The notes under the pieces were generated by a model. That model worked only from the letters and a program-made list of their open reading frames with translations, ran no database searches and had not been told where the DNA came from. A stretch of DNA of 64,000 bases from Lunularia cruciata (taxonomy: Eukaryota; Streptophyta; Marchantiopsida; Lunulariales; Lunulariaceae). Shown in pieces: positions 42,554 to 53,740 of this stretch. Position numbers and translations under genes: made by a program. Within the stretch, counting starts at the first letter, position 1, and each line of letters starts with the position of its first letter. The stretch is taken from positions 82,168,218 through 82,232,217 of the forward strand of contig OX419755.1 in NCBI GenBank assembly GCA_948567375.1. Direction: 5' to 3'.

Positions 42554-44511
42554 ATTCTACTTTAAGTTTCTTTCATAGGAAACACATAAGGTGCCTAGAT
42601 TCGGAGCTTACATATCAGAGATTATATGTAAATATATCTCTACTAGTCTAAGCGTGCATGTTACCCTACCATCAAAACCCTCCACTCTTGTTTCTATTAT
42701 TCCTTCTACCAAGTAAGATGTAATGGCAACCTAACATGTCATCAGTTCTAGCATTAACAAGGAGAAATATATAAAACTCCTAGAAGGAAAGAGCCTAAGC
42801 ACAATGCATGCACACAATCCAAGCCAACTTGGCATACAAACAAGCATGCAATCACGGAGAGGATCCAACCACAAGAATTCAATGACAATATTTTTGGCAA
42901 AAATCAACTTTAAAGCTTCATGCCCTATCCTCAAGCTGATTCAATCTATATCCCAAGTTTTTTTTGATATGTATTCAAATTTTCAAACCAATTTATACTC
43001 CAAGTGGAGAAATTCTATGCCTTTTTCAATGTGGAAAATTTTGTGCAACTTAGATGAGAATAACATTTTTTGTGTTGCTCTTGTCTAAATATTCTATAAT
43101 TTAATGAAAATCATATGAGATAAGCTTTCCAACGGTATGAAGCAACCCACAATCTAACCATTACAGCTCCCTTGACAAGCTCCCAAACTTGGCCACCTTT
43201 TTGTAGTTTCCACCGTAATTCTGAAATCCCTAATTGAGGGTTTGCTCTTGGTTCTTGGCAACTTTCCCCAAATTTCAGGATATACACATTATCCTCACAA
43301 GAACTCTGTCATCCTAAAATTTTCAATTATAGTCACAAAGAATGGAAGAATTGACATTCATAATTGAAGATAGAAATGCTTTACCAAGCTTATGACTCTC
43401 TTGGGATCTAGAGCCAACCAAATTTTTTAGATCAGTTGATTGTACTTTTGTCTAAATATTTGGAAAGTTTGATAGCCTAATCCAACATCAATCTCTAGAT
43501 ATGGATCAATTCTTGAGTTGGGATAACTTGTAAGCTACATAGAGCCAAGCATGCTTGATCCAAGACACTAAATTCTCTATTTGAGGGATTCATGAAACAT
43601 TTGCATAGAGTTGCAAGACCTAACCACCAATAATGTTAGAAAATATGTAAATTTTGGTTTAAATTAGCTTACATCTTTTCTAACATTATTACAATACTAA
43701 TTATGTGCACCACCAATACTAATTATGTGCACCTTAGTATGAATTATTTTCCCTTGATTCAATCTCATGCAATTTCTATCTTCAAATTATAGCCTATTAG
43801 CTCCTCTCTCCAAAAGTGGTCTCCCCTATCCTAATGCCCTCTCCTCACTCCTTTGATGGTCAAAGACCTCCAGACTTGTCCTCTTTGGACCCAATCACTT
43901 GCATTTTTGTCATTTAGTTGGTTCTCTTTTTACCAAGTGGAGCACATAACTCAACTTGAAGCCATTGAATGAGATTAATTTCTTCTCCATCTATAAGAGC
44001 ATATGGATTTCCAAGTCCTAGACATGCTCATATTTTCAGCATATGAAGAAAAATTAGATCTAGGTTTCCCATCACTAACTCCATCAATGCAATCTTGAAT
44101 TGCACTACCATCTAACCTTGAAGTTCATCACGGTATAAAATTTGAAATTTGATGAGAGAAACATTCAGGAGTGGCAGATTGGAAGCACGGGACATCTCCT
44201 ACTCAAGTGATTCCTTTGATGCACTAATGCCCATGCTCTGCTACAACTCTCACTCCTCACGTCCTCCTCTTGCTTGAGACTCTTAAAACTAAAACACATG
44301 CCCCTTTCTATCAACTCTTCACCACCTATATACATAAAAGCACTCAAAGAGGACAATACTATAATCCACATGGCCAGTCTTATACATATACATAGATTTC
44401 TTACATGGCAATAGCTCAATCATGGGATATGTTCTATAATCTACTTGAATAATGTGGAGATAAACTCTATTAAATTCCTTTTCCACTAATTACACAAATC
44501 ACAATATGATA
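42554..44511 (-). mobile_element. Solo S LTR in G3 (about 1.96 kb)
   Basis: Interrupts the protease coding sequence of G3 between ANKQQV and the VMDKM segment. A shared ATTGGTA lies at both edges, consistent with a 5-bp TSD (CCAAT on the plus strand, 42,549-42,553 and 44,512-44,516). The insert aligns in the same order with 60,438-62,633 inside M1. It has no pol domains. TATATA-type sequence is near 44,325-44,335. Its termini are mutated from TG...CA, judged by the M1 copy ending GTACGACA. An LTR is inferred from size, TSD and termini; no complete S element is seen here. Confidence 0.65.
43629..43690. repeat. 22-bp inverted repeat with 18-nt loop
   Basis: Left arm 43,629-43,650 and right arm 43,669-43,690 are complementary at 21 of 22 bases. 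Directly to the right are two tandem 22-bp units with AATACTAATTATGTGCACC (about 43,693-43,735). The matching part of the S copy in M1 lacks both. Confidence 0.85.
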
Positions 44512-44519
44512 CCAATCAA

Positions 44520-44920
44520 ACTTGTTGCTTATTTGCCATGCTCACTATAATTTTTGAAGATTTAGAAGGTACCATACCCAAATTTTTCATCAACTTCTCT
44601 CACATGGCATTCATTGTAGATCCTCCATCAACAAGTGTATCTTTGATGTTGTGACCATTCACCCTCAAGTCAATATTAGAGAAACAGTCACAAGCCTTCC
44701 ATGGTGTAGGTTATGAATCCACCACCCCCATTGATATTAGAGCCTTTACTTTCTTCTTCCTCTTACTCCTTGTAGAACTCAAACCACCCCTAAGCTCCTT
44801 CCTCAAGGTAGGATTTAAAGCAATCAGTTGACCCACTATGATGTTGGCCCTATGACTACCAACATCCTCCAACACATTGTAGCCCCATTGTTGCTTTGAG
44901 ATCAAGAAGTCATCCATCCC
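44520..44920 (-). pseudogene. G3 protease, N-terminal piece
   Basis: IALNPTLRKELRGGLSSTRS (44,711-44,917), then after a stop the VDGGSTMNAM active site near 44,615 with Asp kept, then MANKQQ at the S insertion edge. Confidence 0.75.
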
Positions 44921-46130
44921 TAACTTCTTCCTTGGAGTCTCTGCTAATGGTGTTGAAGTAGTATTGTGAGTACTCCTTGTGGACGTTGGACTATCCTTGC
45001 TAGGAATGAATTCTTAAGAAGATTGTGTATCATATCCAAAATGGACTCTCTTCTTCTCTTGTGCTAAAAGCTCCAAGTTAAGACCTTTGGAGTTTGAGCT
45101 TTCTCCCCTCTCATACTTGCTCCCCACTACATCTATGGATGTTATCCTAACTTGGGCTTCACCACCTTCCTTCTCTCCATTTTTCTCCCCCCATAACTCC
45201 TTCTTCCATAGTATGTAGAATTTGGGCAATTCTTTTAGATGTAACCTCTACCTCCACATCCAAAACAATTTCCATCATTGAAATTGTTATTTGGTTAGCC
45301 TCCTCTATATGGAAAGTTCCATATCTTCTAGATCCTCTCCCAAAATTTTGGTCCACCTCTCTCTTCTCACATAGTTGCACTACATTGATCTTGAGATGTA
45401 CAATGAGATCTTTTGGTAGAGGTGCAAGAACAAGAGCAACTACTACTTGTGGTGCCACTCTTGCTACCAAAGGATCAAAATCCCACCATACTTATAGATT
45501 GGGAAGGATGACCAATCTTCTTCACCACCAAATCAATCTCATCCTTGTCTAAACTTTCTTCCATACAAAGTGCAATAGCTTGATAGCTTTTATCATGGAA
45601 GAAGGTTTCTCATATCTCACCTTGCTTCTAATTTGTGGTTTCAACCCTTCCACAAAATTCTTGGTGAGCATTACTCTTATCCCAATTATGGTAGTCTCCA
45701 CATCATCCCCACTTAATCCTAAAACCCTAAACCCTTAAACCCTAACCACTTTCCTCAACACTATGCAAAACCTAGACTCCAACTTCTCCACTCTTTCTGC
45801 TTAGACTCTCATTTTCTCTCCAACTCCTTGCTTGAGGATGGTAACCTCACTCATCAATCTCTCATAACTCCTATTCAAAAGAAAGTTCTAAATGAGTGTT
45901 GTAGTCCAACTCTCCCAAGACTCATCTTGCCAATCTCTCTTCTCTCTTTTGGTAATCTGACTCATACCATGTAAGAGATGCATCCTCAAAGAAATTTGGT
46001 AGTAATAAGATTCACTCATTCTTCCTCTTCATTGGTTTCTATGCAGCTCTCTTGAATCTTATTCAAAAACGTCCACATTCTTTCCAATCTTGCCAAAGAA
46101 AATTAGAAGTTTCCCCATCTTAGCTTCTCA
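44920..46130 (-). pseudogene. G3 gag
   Basis: Minus strand, aligned with G1 gag. The capsid strings (SYERLMSEVT-type, EKLESRF-type) are visible at 45,600-45,900 with many stops. The knuckle near 45,230-45,285 reads CFGCGGRG-like with its second half altered. A 40-bp telomere-like insert (45,711-45,750) lies in the capsid part. Confidence 0.7.
45711..45750. repeat. Telomere-like CCCTAAA insert in G3 gag
   Basis: About four degenerate CCCTAAA units, e.g. AAACCCTAA and TAAACCCTAACC, between CATCATC and TTCCTCAAC, where G1 and G2 have only a few bases. The plant telomere repeat is CCCTAAA/TTTAGGG. Confidence 0.8.
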
Positions 46131-46900
46131 TTGCCTTTCTCTCCTCTTTGGCTTTTTGTCTATTTTCTCTCACTCTATAACTAATAAAGTATATACATGA
46201 TTGGCACCATTTGAGAGTAGTCCACTCTAGAAAGTACAAAGGGTTGCTCCATGGTTTCCATGGCATGATCTAATTCAAAGGTGCAAATTTATCAAACTCT
46301 CATGGATATCTTATCCTTCAATTGAAGATATATCTCCATCACTAATCTTGAGAACTTTCTAATGAAGGTGATAGTTTCTCTATAGCAGTACTATGACTCT
46401 CTCCAAGATCTTTCACCAAGGTCTCCAAGAATGTTACTACTCCTTTATAATAACGGCTCTTTGGAAGTCCTTCCACTCCACAAATCTCACACAACTCCTT
46501 GGTCCTAGATCTCCTTCTCCCAATCTTGGCAAAAAAGGTCCAACATGCCATCCCAAATCAAGTAAGCATCTCCTTTCTCTCTATCTCTTGCTCTCAAGAC
46601 TCAATAAACATAAAATTACATTATGTCTCTTCTTTCTACACAAGAAACATTTAGAATCACTCTTTCCTCCAATTGTGAAACTTTTTGAGTCCTCTTAACA
46701 TTCTCTTCAAATTCTACGCTAAACTCTCATGTTTGGAAATCAGCCAATACTATCACTTCAACCTTGAATATTCTTACATAACCTTAATTTCCATTCATGA
46801 TGATATTCCATGATCCCAAGATGAGTCCAAACATTCAAATACACTTTTGGTCAAACCTACACTCCTCATTCATGAGAACTTAACTCTCCTAAAATGACCC
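46130..46900 (-). pseudogene. G3 upstream CCHC ORF
   Basis: Minus strand. CFLCRKKRHNVILC keeps the C-x2-C-x4-H-x4-C spacing of the knuckle (about 46,620-46,660), then SRTKELCEICGVEGLPKS and FLETLVKDLGES (46,342-46,551). Upstream DSSWDHG and, in the other frame, EWKLRLCKNIQG show the same frame offset and the same 19-base spacing as in G2. Heavily broken otherwise. Confidence 0.65.
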
Positions 46901-47670
46901 CTCCTAACAATGTCAACCGATTTCCCAAATTATAACTTTTAGACCTTTGAAATTTTCCAGACTTAATCAGCATTGTAGGTTGTCTTCCCATATAAAATAT
47001 CAGCCCTTTTTTTCAGCCATTTATCCTAGTCATCTTTCTATTCATCACACATCTTTTAGATTTGGTCCAAAAACCAACCCTCTCACTTAAAACAATTTAT
47101 AACCTCTCGTGCAAAAATGATCCTTGCATAATTTCTTGGCTAGAAGGTAGGCTTTCTTGCACTGAATTTTCTTGAGAAGTTTCCAAAAAATCCAATGAAA
47201 AATAAAAAAATTGCGAGTTCCATATAAAATTCTAGAGAGCATGTAATTTACGAGCATAGTTTATCCTACCACCTTTCCAAGTTTCTAGCTTAAAGCGTGT
47301 AGTAGCCCTTACAATACTTTTGAATGTTCCAACTGAAAGATAATCCAAGCTATGCTCTATGGAAATTCAAGACCATATCTCAAACTTGAGGTTTTGCTCA
47401 AAATCCTTGTAATCCCTGGAATTTACAATCCACCTCACAAAATCTCTCCAAATCCTCTCATGTGTATAGTATATATAATGTACCTCAAAAACATCATAAT
47501 GAACTATAGAGTATAAAAATGGATCCATGTTCTCAAACATAACTTCAACACTCTCCTCCCCTAATGTTCTTTCCAAGTGAGCTCTCATAGCCTCCTTTTG
47601 TCTAATATAGGATTGTATGCAAAACATTATCTTGCCTTCTAGAGATGTTCTCTCACTATGGAACCAAAAA
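46900..47670 (-). pseudogene. G3 leader ORF
   Basis: Minus-strand frame 47,627-47,367: SYIRQKEAMRAHLERTLGEE, VHYDVFEVHYIYYTHERIWR, KDFEQNLKFEIWS. It is the longest copy of the leader protein seen in G1. The weak primer site TGGTTC lies at 47,661-47,666. From 47,360 to 46,900 no frame is open. Product unrecognised. Confidence 0.5.
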
Positions 47671-48371
47671 TGTAAGCTGGCCTATCTCTTACTCAAGATG
47701 AACCTCTAATGGCTATTAAGGTCATTCATCATGGACTAAGAAGACAAGGAAATGCAATGCCATCACACTCCTCTAAGGCTAGAACTCCAAGGCACCTCCA
47801 AGACTCAAGACATTACTCACTAGAGAACTCAATGAGAGAAAGATAGATGCAAATGAAAGGATGAAGAGTACCTCCTTACCCTAGCTTCTATACTCATGAA
47901 AAAATTACACACCAAAGTTACTAATTACTGGAGTAATTTTACTAGGCTAAAAGTCAAATGAAGTCAAAAAGGTCTAAAGGAATATCCAAGCATATAAGAA
48001 TAACCCACAACCCATGGGTAGGTGGTCTTATCACCTACCAACTTTGTTAAAAATTCCTTCACATGGGCTATCCTTGGACTATAGAAAATTCTGCACTAAC
48101 AAGACTTGTGGGCACAAAGTTCTCAACTCTTTGCTCAAAGTCAAATAACTAAAAATAATACAAAGTCAATGCACTAGAAGAAAAAATAGTGATGCTCATT
48201 CTTTTCCCTTCCTTTAGAATAGGGTCACCTTTATTTTAGCTAGGACTAACTCTAGCTAATCATGACTAATGTAGAAGCTTAGCTAAACTCCATATAGATA
48301 ATATTTCTCCACTACTTGAAATACTAAACTTAATATCCCTATAGAGCATACATACATCTACAAGTGTTATA
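47671..48371 (-). repeat. G3 5' LTR (701 bp)
   Basis: TATAACACTTG at 48,371 (TG changed to TA) to GCTTACA at 47,671, minus strand. Right flank is the acidic frame of LTR E. Confidence 0.85.
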
Positions 48372-49930
48372 GCTCCTCAAACTCATCATCTTCATCAGCC
48401 TCATTGTCTTCCACTTCATCTTCCAAAGAGGACACTTGAATTTGGGCAATCACCTCAAACTTCTTGGCTAGAGGAAGTAGTTTCTCCTTTGAGGTGATGT
48501 TCTTCCTCTTTGGAGCCTTGGGAAAGGCCAGTTCTTGATCTATAGGTACAAATTGGTCTATCTTTGCAAATTTTACATCCGTTAGTCAATACTTGGTGAT
48601 CTAAGTAGGTCCTTTAGGTTGCACTTCAAAATAACGTATAGGATGAAAATAAGTAGGGAACCTCTTCCTCTCTTCCCTAGTGAGAAGGTTTGTTCCCATG
48701 TAGTAGTGCATTGTGAAAGGGGACTTGTAAGTAGCTCCTCCTTTCTCTTCAAAATCTTTGTGCATGAGCTTGCAATTTCTTGTCAAAAATTATGGCCCAA
48801 TCTATGGGCTCTCTTGCATACATATAATCAAAGAACCTTGCTTGGCCATAAGTCAAGTAGGTTGTTTGTTTCTCTTTAAAAAGTTTCATAACTACCTCTA
48901 TGATGGGTCGTTGGGCAAGGTGTTATAACTCGCTACACTCCATCCATTATTCTTGGAGCACTAACTATTAAAGTGGCTCTTGACTTTGGGGGTTAGCTCT
49001 TTGTCTACATATTTTTGCATCTATCATCATTGTTCATGCAATCCCAACATCAAGGCCAAGTCTCATTTGCCAAATGATCCTTAGTCTAATTCAATGGATT
49101 GCCCCACATTCCACATTAAGTTTTCTCTTTCTCTCTCTTACCTCTCATCTCATGAATCATGTGAAAGTTTGATAACTCCCAATTCCAAAGGAGAAATTGT
49201 AAGTGCTTACTTCTTATAACATCCATCTTGTAGTACACTGCACATTTTTTCATAGCAAGGGATCTAAGGATGGCCTTAGGAGCCTTTTTTAAAGTCTTAG
49301 GAGTGACTACTATGGTTCTTGCACACAAAGGGATGCTACAAGCTACTGGTTTATTATGCCAAGTACCTAAGATTGCACCAAGTGCCACTCTCAAAAATGA
49401 CTCTAAGTAATCATTGCTTCATACAAATTTGCAGTACACTACTCAATCAACTAAGAAAATAGATTGAATTGCAAAGAGTGCCATTATAGGCCAAGCACTT
49501 CAATTTATACACCTAGATCTTGGTCATTCTTCAACACTTTGGCAGTTATAGAGCAAGTAGGCACTTGCTGTTACACAAGCAATAGCCTTTGCATGTTGTC
49601 CTCAGGCAAAGTCACTCTCCCACATGCCAAAAATATATGTTCCAACCACTTTCTCCCATGCCATACTTGCACACCTAGTGCCAATGTTTATCTTGTAGGT
49701 AACAGCCCTTGGCAATGAATGTCATTAAGGTAAGTGCCATTGGTGGCAAGTTCAAATTGTGGTTGCACTTCCCTCCAAGTGCCATGGTGGCACTTGGCAG
49801 TCGGGCATATATGCCCACCTATTGGCACTCCAAGTGATGCATATCCTATAAGCACTCCAAATGATCCCTCAACATTATGAGTGTTGTTCCATCCTCAGGC
49901 ACTTCTGGTCACTCTACACCTCTCCAAGTG
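48372..49930 (-). repeat. T LTR, copy E, proximal part with LTR ORF N-terminus
   Basis: Minus strand. A frame with stops encodes AMKKCAVYYKMDVIRSKHLQ then FLLWNWELSNFHMIHEMRG (49,394-49,116; compare WNWNL in copies A and C), later SPFTMHYYMGTNLLTREERK and FPTYFHPIRYFEVQPKGPT (48,786-48,601), then AQIQVSSLEDEVEDNEADED at 48,372-48,450. It then continues as AECSKDHELG at 37,385, which joins the two halves of LTR E across G3. The LTR start is not defined; 49,400-49,930 has no recognisable coding. Confidence 0.55.
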
Positions 49931-50200
49931 CTTCTCATGTCCTTTGAGACACAAATTTGCTTTTCATCCTTATACTTAGCCCTAAGCCCATATGGTTTCA
50001 CATACATTCTTCCTATCAATATTCAGGATTATGTTACATCACTTCAAGTGTTGAATATCCTGCAAGTATGCTGATCTGCAAATACTTGGGATTATCCTAC
50101 ATTATTTGAGTGCTTTTTCCATCCTAATTTGCCAAGGTCACTCCTTTGAGTACCTCTCTATTTGAGGTACTTCTCCTAATAATTCCATCATTCTCCATGG
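49930..50200. other. Boundary region between LTR E and LTR F
   Basis: No feature recognised. The start of LTR E and the 3' end of LTR F should lie near here, but neither terminus is visible. Confidence 0.3.
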
Positions 50201-52127
50201 TCCTCTTAACACTTAAGCTTGATATGATCATCATGTGCAAGTTTTGAAGAAATAGGAGATTGGAAGATAAGGCTCCGGGTTTCTTAAGGGCAACCTTAAA
50301 TGTGTTTTTACTCTAATTTCAAATCCACAATCAAGATTCCCATTTCTCAAATACTTCTTTGTTGAGACTTTTGATTCCACCCCTCTTCCTTGGAAGTTAT
50401 TTTGCAATAACTTCTCAAAGTTCAGATCAAGGTCTCTACGCTAGAAGTTTTTCTTCCCTTTTTGGAGCTTCCACTCTCAACAAAAAAGTCCCATTTCAAT
50501 TCTTAACACACCACTTTGCAAATTTGGTCAACTCAATACTATAGATATGTTCATATAGGCATTGTCTTTAGAAACCAAAAAGTCACACACACAAAGACCT
50601 TTAAATAGAATGTGGAAACTTGAAATCCAAATGAAAGTTGATAATAATAAGGTAGACACAAAACAACAAAGAGAAAATAGCTCTTTTGCTTCTTCACTTC
50701 ATGAAAATTTGAATAAATAGAAATTTGCTCCTTTTGTAGTCTAAGGTCCTACCCAAAACTTCAATCTTAAGACATCCCAACACCTAAGATTCTACTTCCT
50801 TGCTAACTACCTAACTCAATTGCTAATTATCCTAAGAATTCTCAGATATTTTGGAATATATTATAATTTATCCTTACTTCTCTCCCTCCTTAATAGTAAG
50901 CTTAAAATTATCCTTTTTACTTTGCTCTTTTTGGTCAAACCTAACTGCAAACTTAACCGTTGCTTCTTCCTATCTCCGTCCATTACTTAATTGTATTTTC
51001 TTTTCAAGTTTCCAAAGCAATTAAAACTCATCATCTATTAAAGCATAATCCACAAGTGTATCAATGGATCCTACAATCTCTTACATAGTGGCTCTACTCT
51101 CCTCAAAAAAGTGCAATCTCCTTGATTGTTGATGCATAGTTCCTTTGCAATGATCTCCTCAATTTTTGCATGTTTGGATTTTATCAAATAAGTGATTTCA
51201 AAAGTTTCTTTTGACAATTTTTCCCTTGATTCTTCCAAATCCCAATCCTTGGCTCCACAATGGATTTCAGACACCCTTTTGCTTGAAAGCGTTGCTCTCT
51301 AGAATTTCCCTTCTATTGCAATCAACTTTGCTTGCACAAACTAAAAAGCCAAAATGCTCAAATCTTTTTATGCTTGAAGATCAGAGTCATCAAAATCAAC
51401 TCCTCTCTAAGCTATCAAATTTCACTATTTTTCTTGTTTAATTGCAACATTAATTTCCCATTGTCCTCTCTAGCTTCTTGCATTTGACCTCTAATTTCTT
51501 GATCCTCTTGCCCCTCTCTTCAATTTCCTTCTTTTGACAATCCCTAACCTTCTCCATATCAGCCACCAAGGTACTTTCCTTATGTAATTTTGCAAGCAAT
51601 TCCACGTGGGGATAGTCTTGATGCAACCTTTCTAGAAATTCAAGCAATGGAACAAGTTCTTTGCATGCTTCCATCAAGGAATATTGCTCTATCTTTTTCT
51701 TTTTTGTATATTCCTTACCCTTGGGTCACACAAATTTCTCTAATACCAATCCTTCCCAATCCTCCAACCCCATCATCTTCAATTTGGCATTCAATCACTC
51801 AAGACTTATCAAAGGCAACTCTTTAGATACTTCATCTCATCCTACTTCTAATCTATTGCCTCTCTCCAAAATGGTTTCATCTGTGCATTCTTCTATTGGT
51901 TTTGGTTCTTTGATTGCGTCCATAATCCCTATTTTCCTAGTCATTCTCTTCTTTTGGAAGTCATTGGCTTGAGGACCTGCTAATCTTGCACTTCCTCAAT
52001 CAAATTTCTCCTATAGGACTTATAAGCTCTTCTTTAGCAGTTTGATTCTCTAAATCTTCACTTTGCATGTACTTTGCATCCTTGTTCAAAATCTTCCTCA
52101 TTACTAACTTCATGCAAGCTATCATTA
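50200..52127 (-). repeat. Diverged T-type LTR, copy F
   Basis: Minus strand. A TATA box CTATTTAAAGG at about 50,600-50,612, and downstream AATCTTGATTGTG and AGAGTAAAA phrases as in LTRs B, D and E. Upstream lies a charged coiled coil: EIEERGKRIKKLEVKCKKLE (51,450-51,677) and DLEESREKLSKETFEITYLI (51,071-51,274). Its 5' part should lie beyond LTR C, outside the window. Assignment rests on layout more than on sequence identity. Confidence 0.5.
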
Positions 52128-53290
52128 TGTGGTACCCACATTTTTTGTTTTTTATAGTTTTTATGATAGAAAGTATATCTTTAGGAGGTTAGATGAAGAG
52201 AATTGTTGTATTTGGATCCAAAGTAGGAGATCTAATCCGATCCAAAAAAGTAGACTTTGGCTTGGAGGAAATGAAGACTTGGATTGTACTTGGAAGGATG
52301 GAAGACCCAAAGTATGGAAACTTTGCATCAGAATGAAGAACCCAATTTGAGGATCCTTAATAACCATGACTTGTGCCATATCAGCCAAGAAATTACATTT
52401 GAGGATGGTTACTTCATGTGAAGATAAATTTGAAAGTGATAAGAGTAATGCATGCATAAGAGGTGCTTCTTGACTACGGTTTGACTAAAGAATGACTAAG
52501 AATTAGAAGAGTATAACACCAAGACTTTGTCAAGGAGAAGCTGCAATCCAAGATTATCATGTGCCTTTGAGTAGTTGTCTTGATTGTGTTAGAATTACAA
52601 GCTGAGTAATAGGATTTTTGTGTGCAAAGCCAAGTGTGAAAGACTATAACACAATGCCGTTCAAGGAACAAAGACAAGTTTGAACCATCTTGGTCCAAAA
52701 TCCTACTATTAAATGAGTTGATATGATAGCCAAATTTGAGATCTTGAGCCAACTTTGGATCACCTTTCTAGCATGGAATTGGAATCTCAATTTTCTAGGG
52801 TTCATGATAGAAATTGTGGCTATTAGTTGTAAGGATGGTCCAAATGATGAGGGAAAGAGAGGAAACCCAAGTCATTGGACAAAAGTGGATTGGAGATTAG
52901 TCTTAAGAAGTGATGCAAGAGAGCTATGAGGATCACCTTTGATTGAAGGTGGAATGAGGTAGATTGTAGTGTAGTGGAGGATGGATCCCCCCCACTACTT
53001 CATACCTTTCTCAACCCAATAATATTTGGGATTGAATTTTCTCAACCTTGAGGAGAGAAGATAAAAGATGTTGCATTTCCATTCAAACTTGCATCAAGAT
53101 GCAGTGAGGAAGAGAGAAGATACATGGTGGAGGTCATGGAGAGTGACCAAAATTTTGCAAGGAATCAAGTAGTGAGAGTGAAGGAGAACCCAAAGTTTAG
53201 CAACAAAAGGAGGAGGTGGTTGAGGAAGAATCAGATCGGGATTTTCATGAAGCGATAGAGCAAATGGAAGGAGGAGATGCTACTTTCTCT
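52128..53290 (+). mobile_element. T-type LTR, copy C, left part
   Basis: Starts TGTGGTACCC at 52,128. It carries the LTR ORF: ITFLAWNWNLNFLGFMIEI (52,750-52,805), HWTKVDWRLVLRSDAREL (52,876-52,929), then a broken stretch and an acidic part to 53,290. M1 is inserted there; the LTR resumes at about 63,629. It abuts copy F at 52,127. Confidence 0.75.
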
Positions 53291-53740
53291 TGCCATTTGT
53301 AGCACCGCACCTTAGATTACTTGGACTCTAGAGTAGTAGTGCTAGTAGTCAAGAGTATTTTGGTAGTTACTCATATACTACTTGTTGAATAACAAATTTT
53401 TTATATGAGGTATTGACTACATGGTAGGGCCCATTGTCACTTGCATCATTTGGACCATTGAGTGTGTCATCAGCATGACCATTAGGGTTTGAGACCTAGC
53501 TTGATTCCAAGGGGTATAATTTTGAAGTGCAACTCTAGAGAGCTCACTTCTTTGATGTTGAGCTTTTGAGTTCTTGGCTATGGTGGATAGAGGCTAGCAA
53601 GCATCACTTGGATTCTCTTAGCTAGAGTGGGTGTGGCTTGATGTAATCAATGCCTAATTATTGGTAGATCATTGAGTGATAGATCAAATATTGATCTGAT
53701 TGAGTGTGATTTAAGTTATGTAAACAAACTAATTGCATTA
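53291..53740 (+). repeat. M1 5' LTR
   Basis: TGCCATTTGTAGCACCGCACC onward shares its start with the right LTR (TGGCATTTGCGGCACCGCACC, 63,094). Alignment with 63,094-63,535 ends near 53,740; the 75-bp terminal block of the right LTR is absent here. Confidence 0.8.

Larger units (their letters stand above)
38025..48371 (-). mobile_element. G3: G-family element with three nested LTRs
   Basis: Minus-strand G element from a 5' LTR (47,671-48,371) through leader ORF, CCHC ORF, gag, protease, RT, RNase H and integrase to a truncated 3' LTR (38,025-38,497). It holds two solo CV LTRs and one S LTR, each at a place where the G1/G2 sequence is continuous. An internal deletion of about 600 bp joins RNase H to the integrase zinc region near 40,200. 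It interrupts the U3 of LTR E. Confidence 0.85.
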
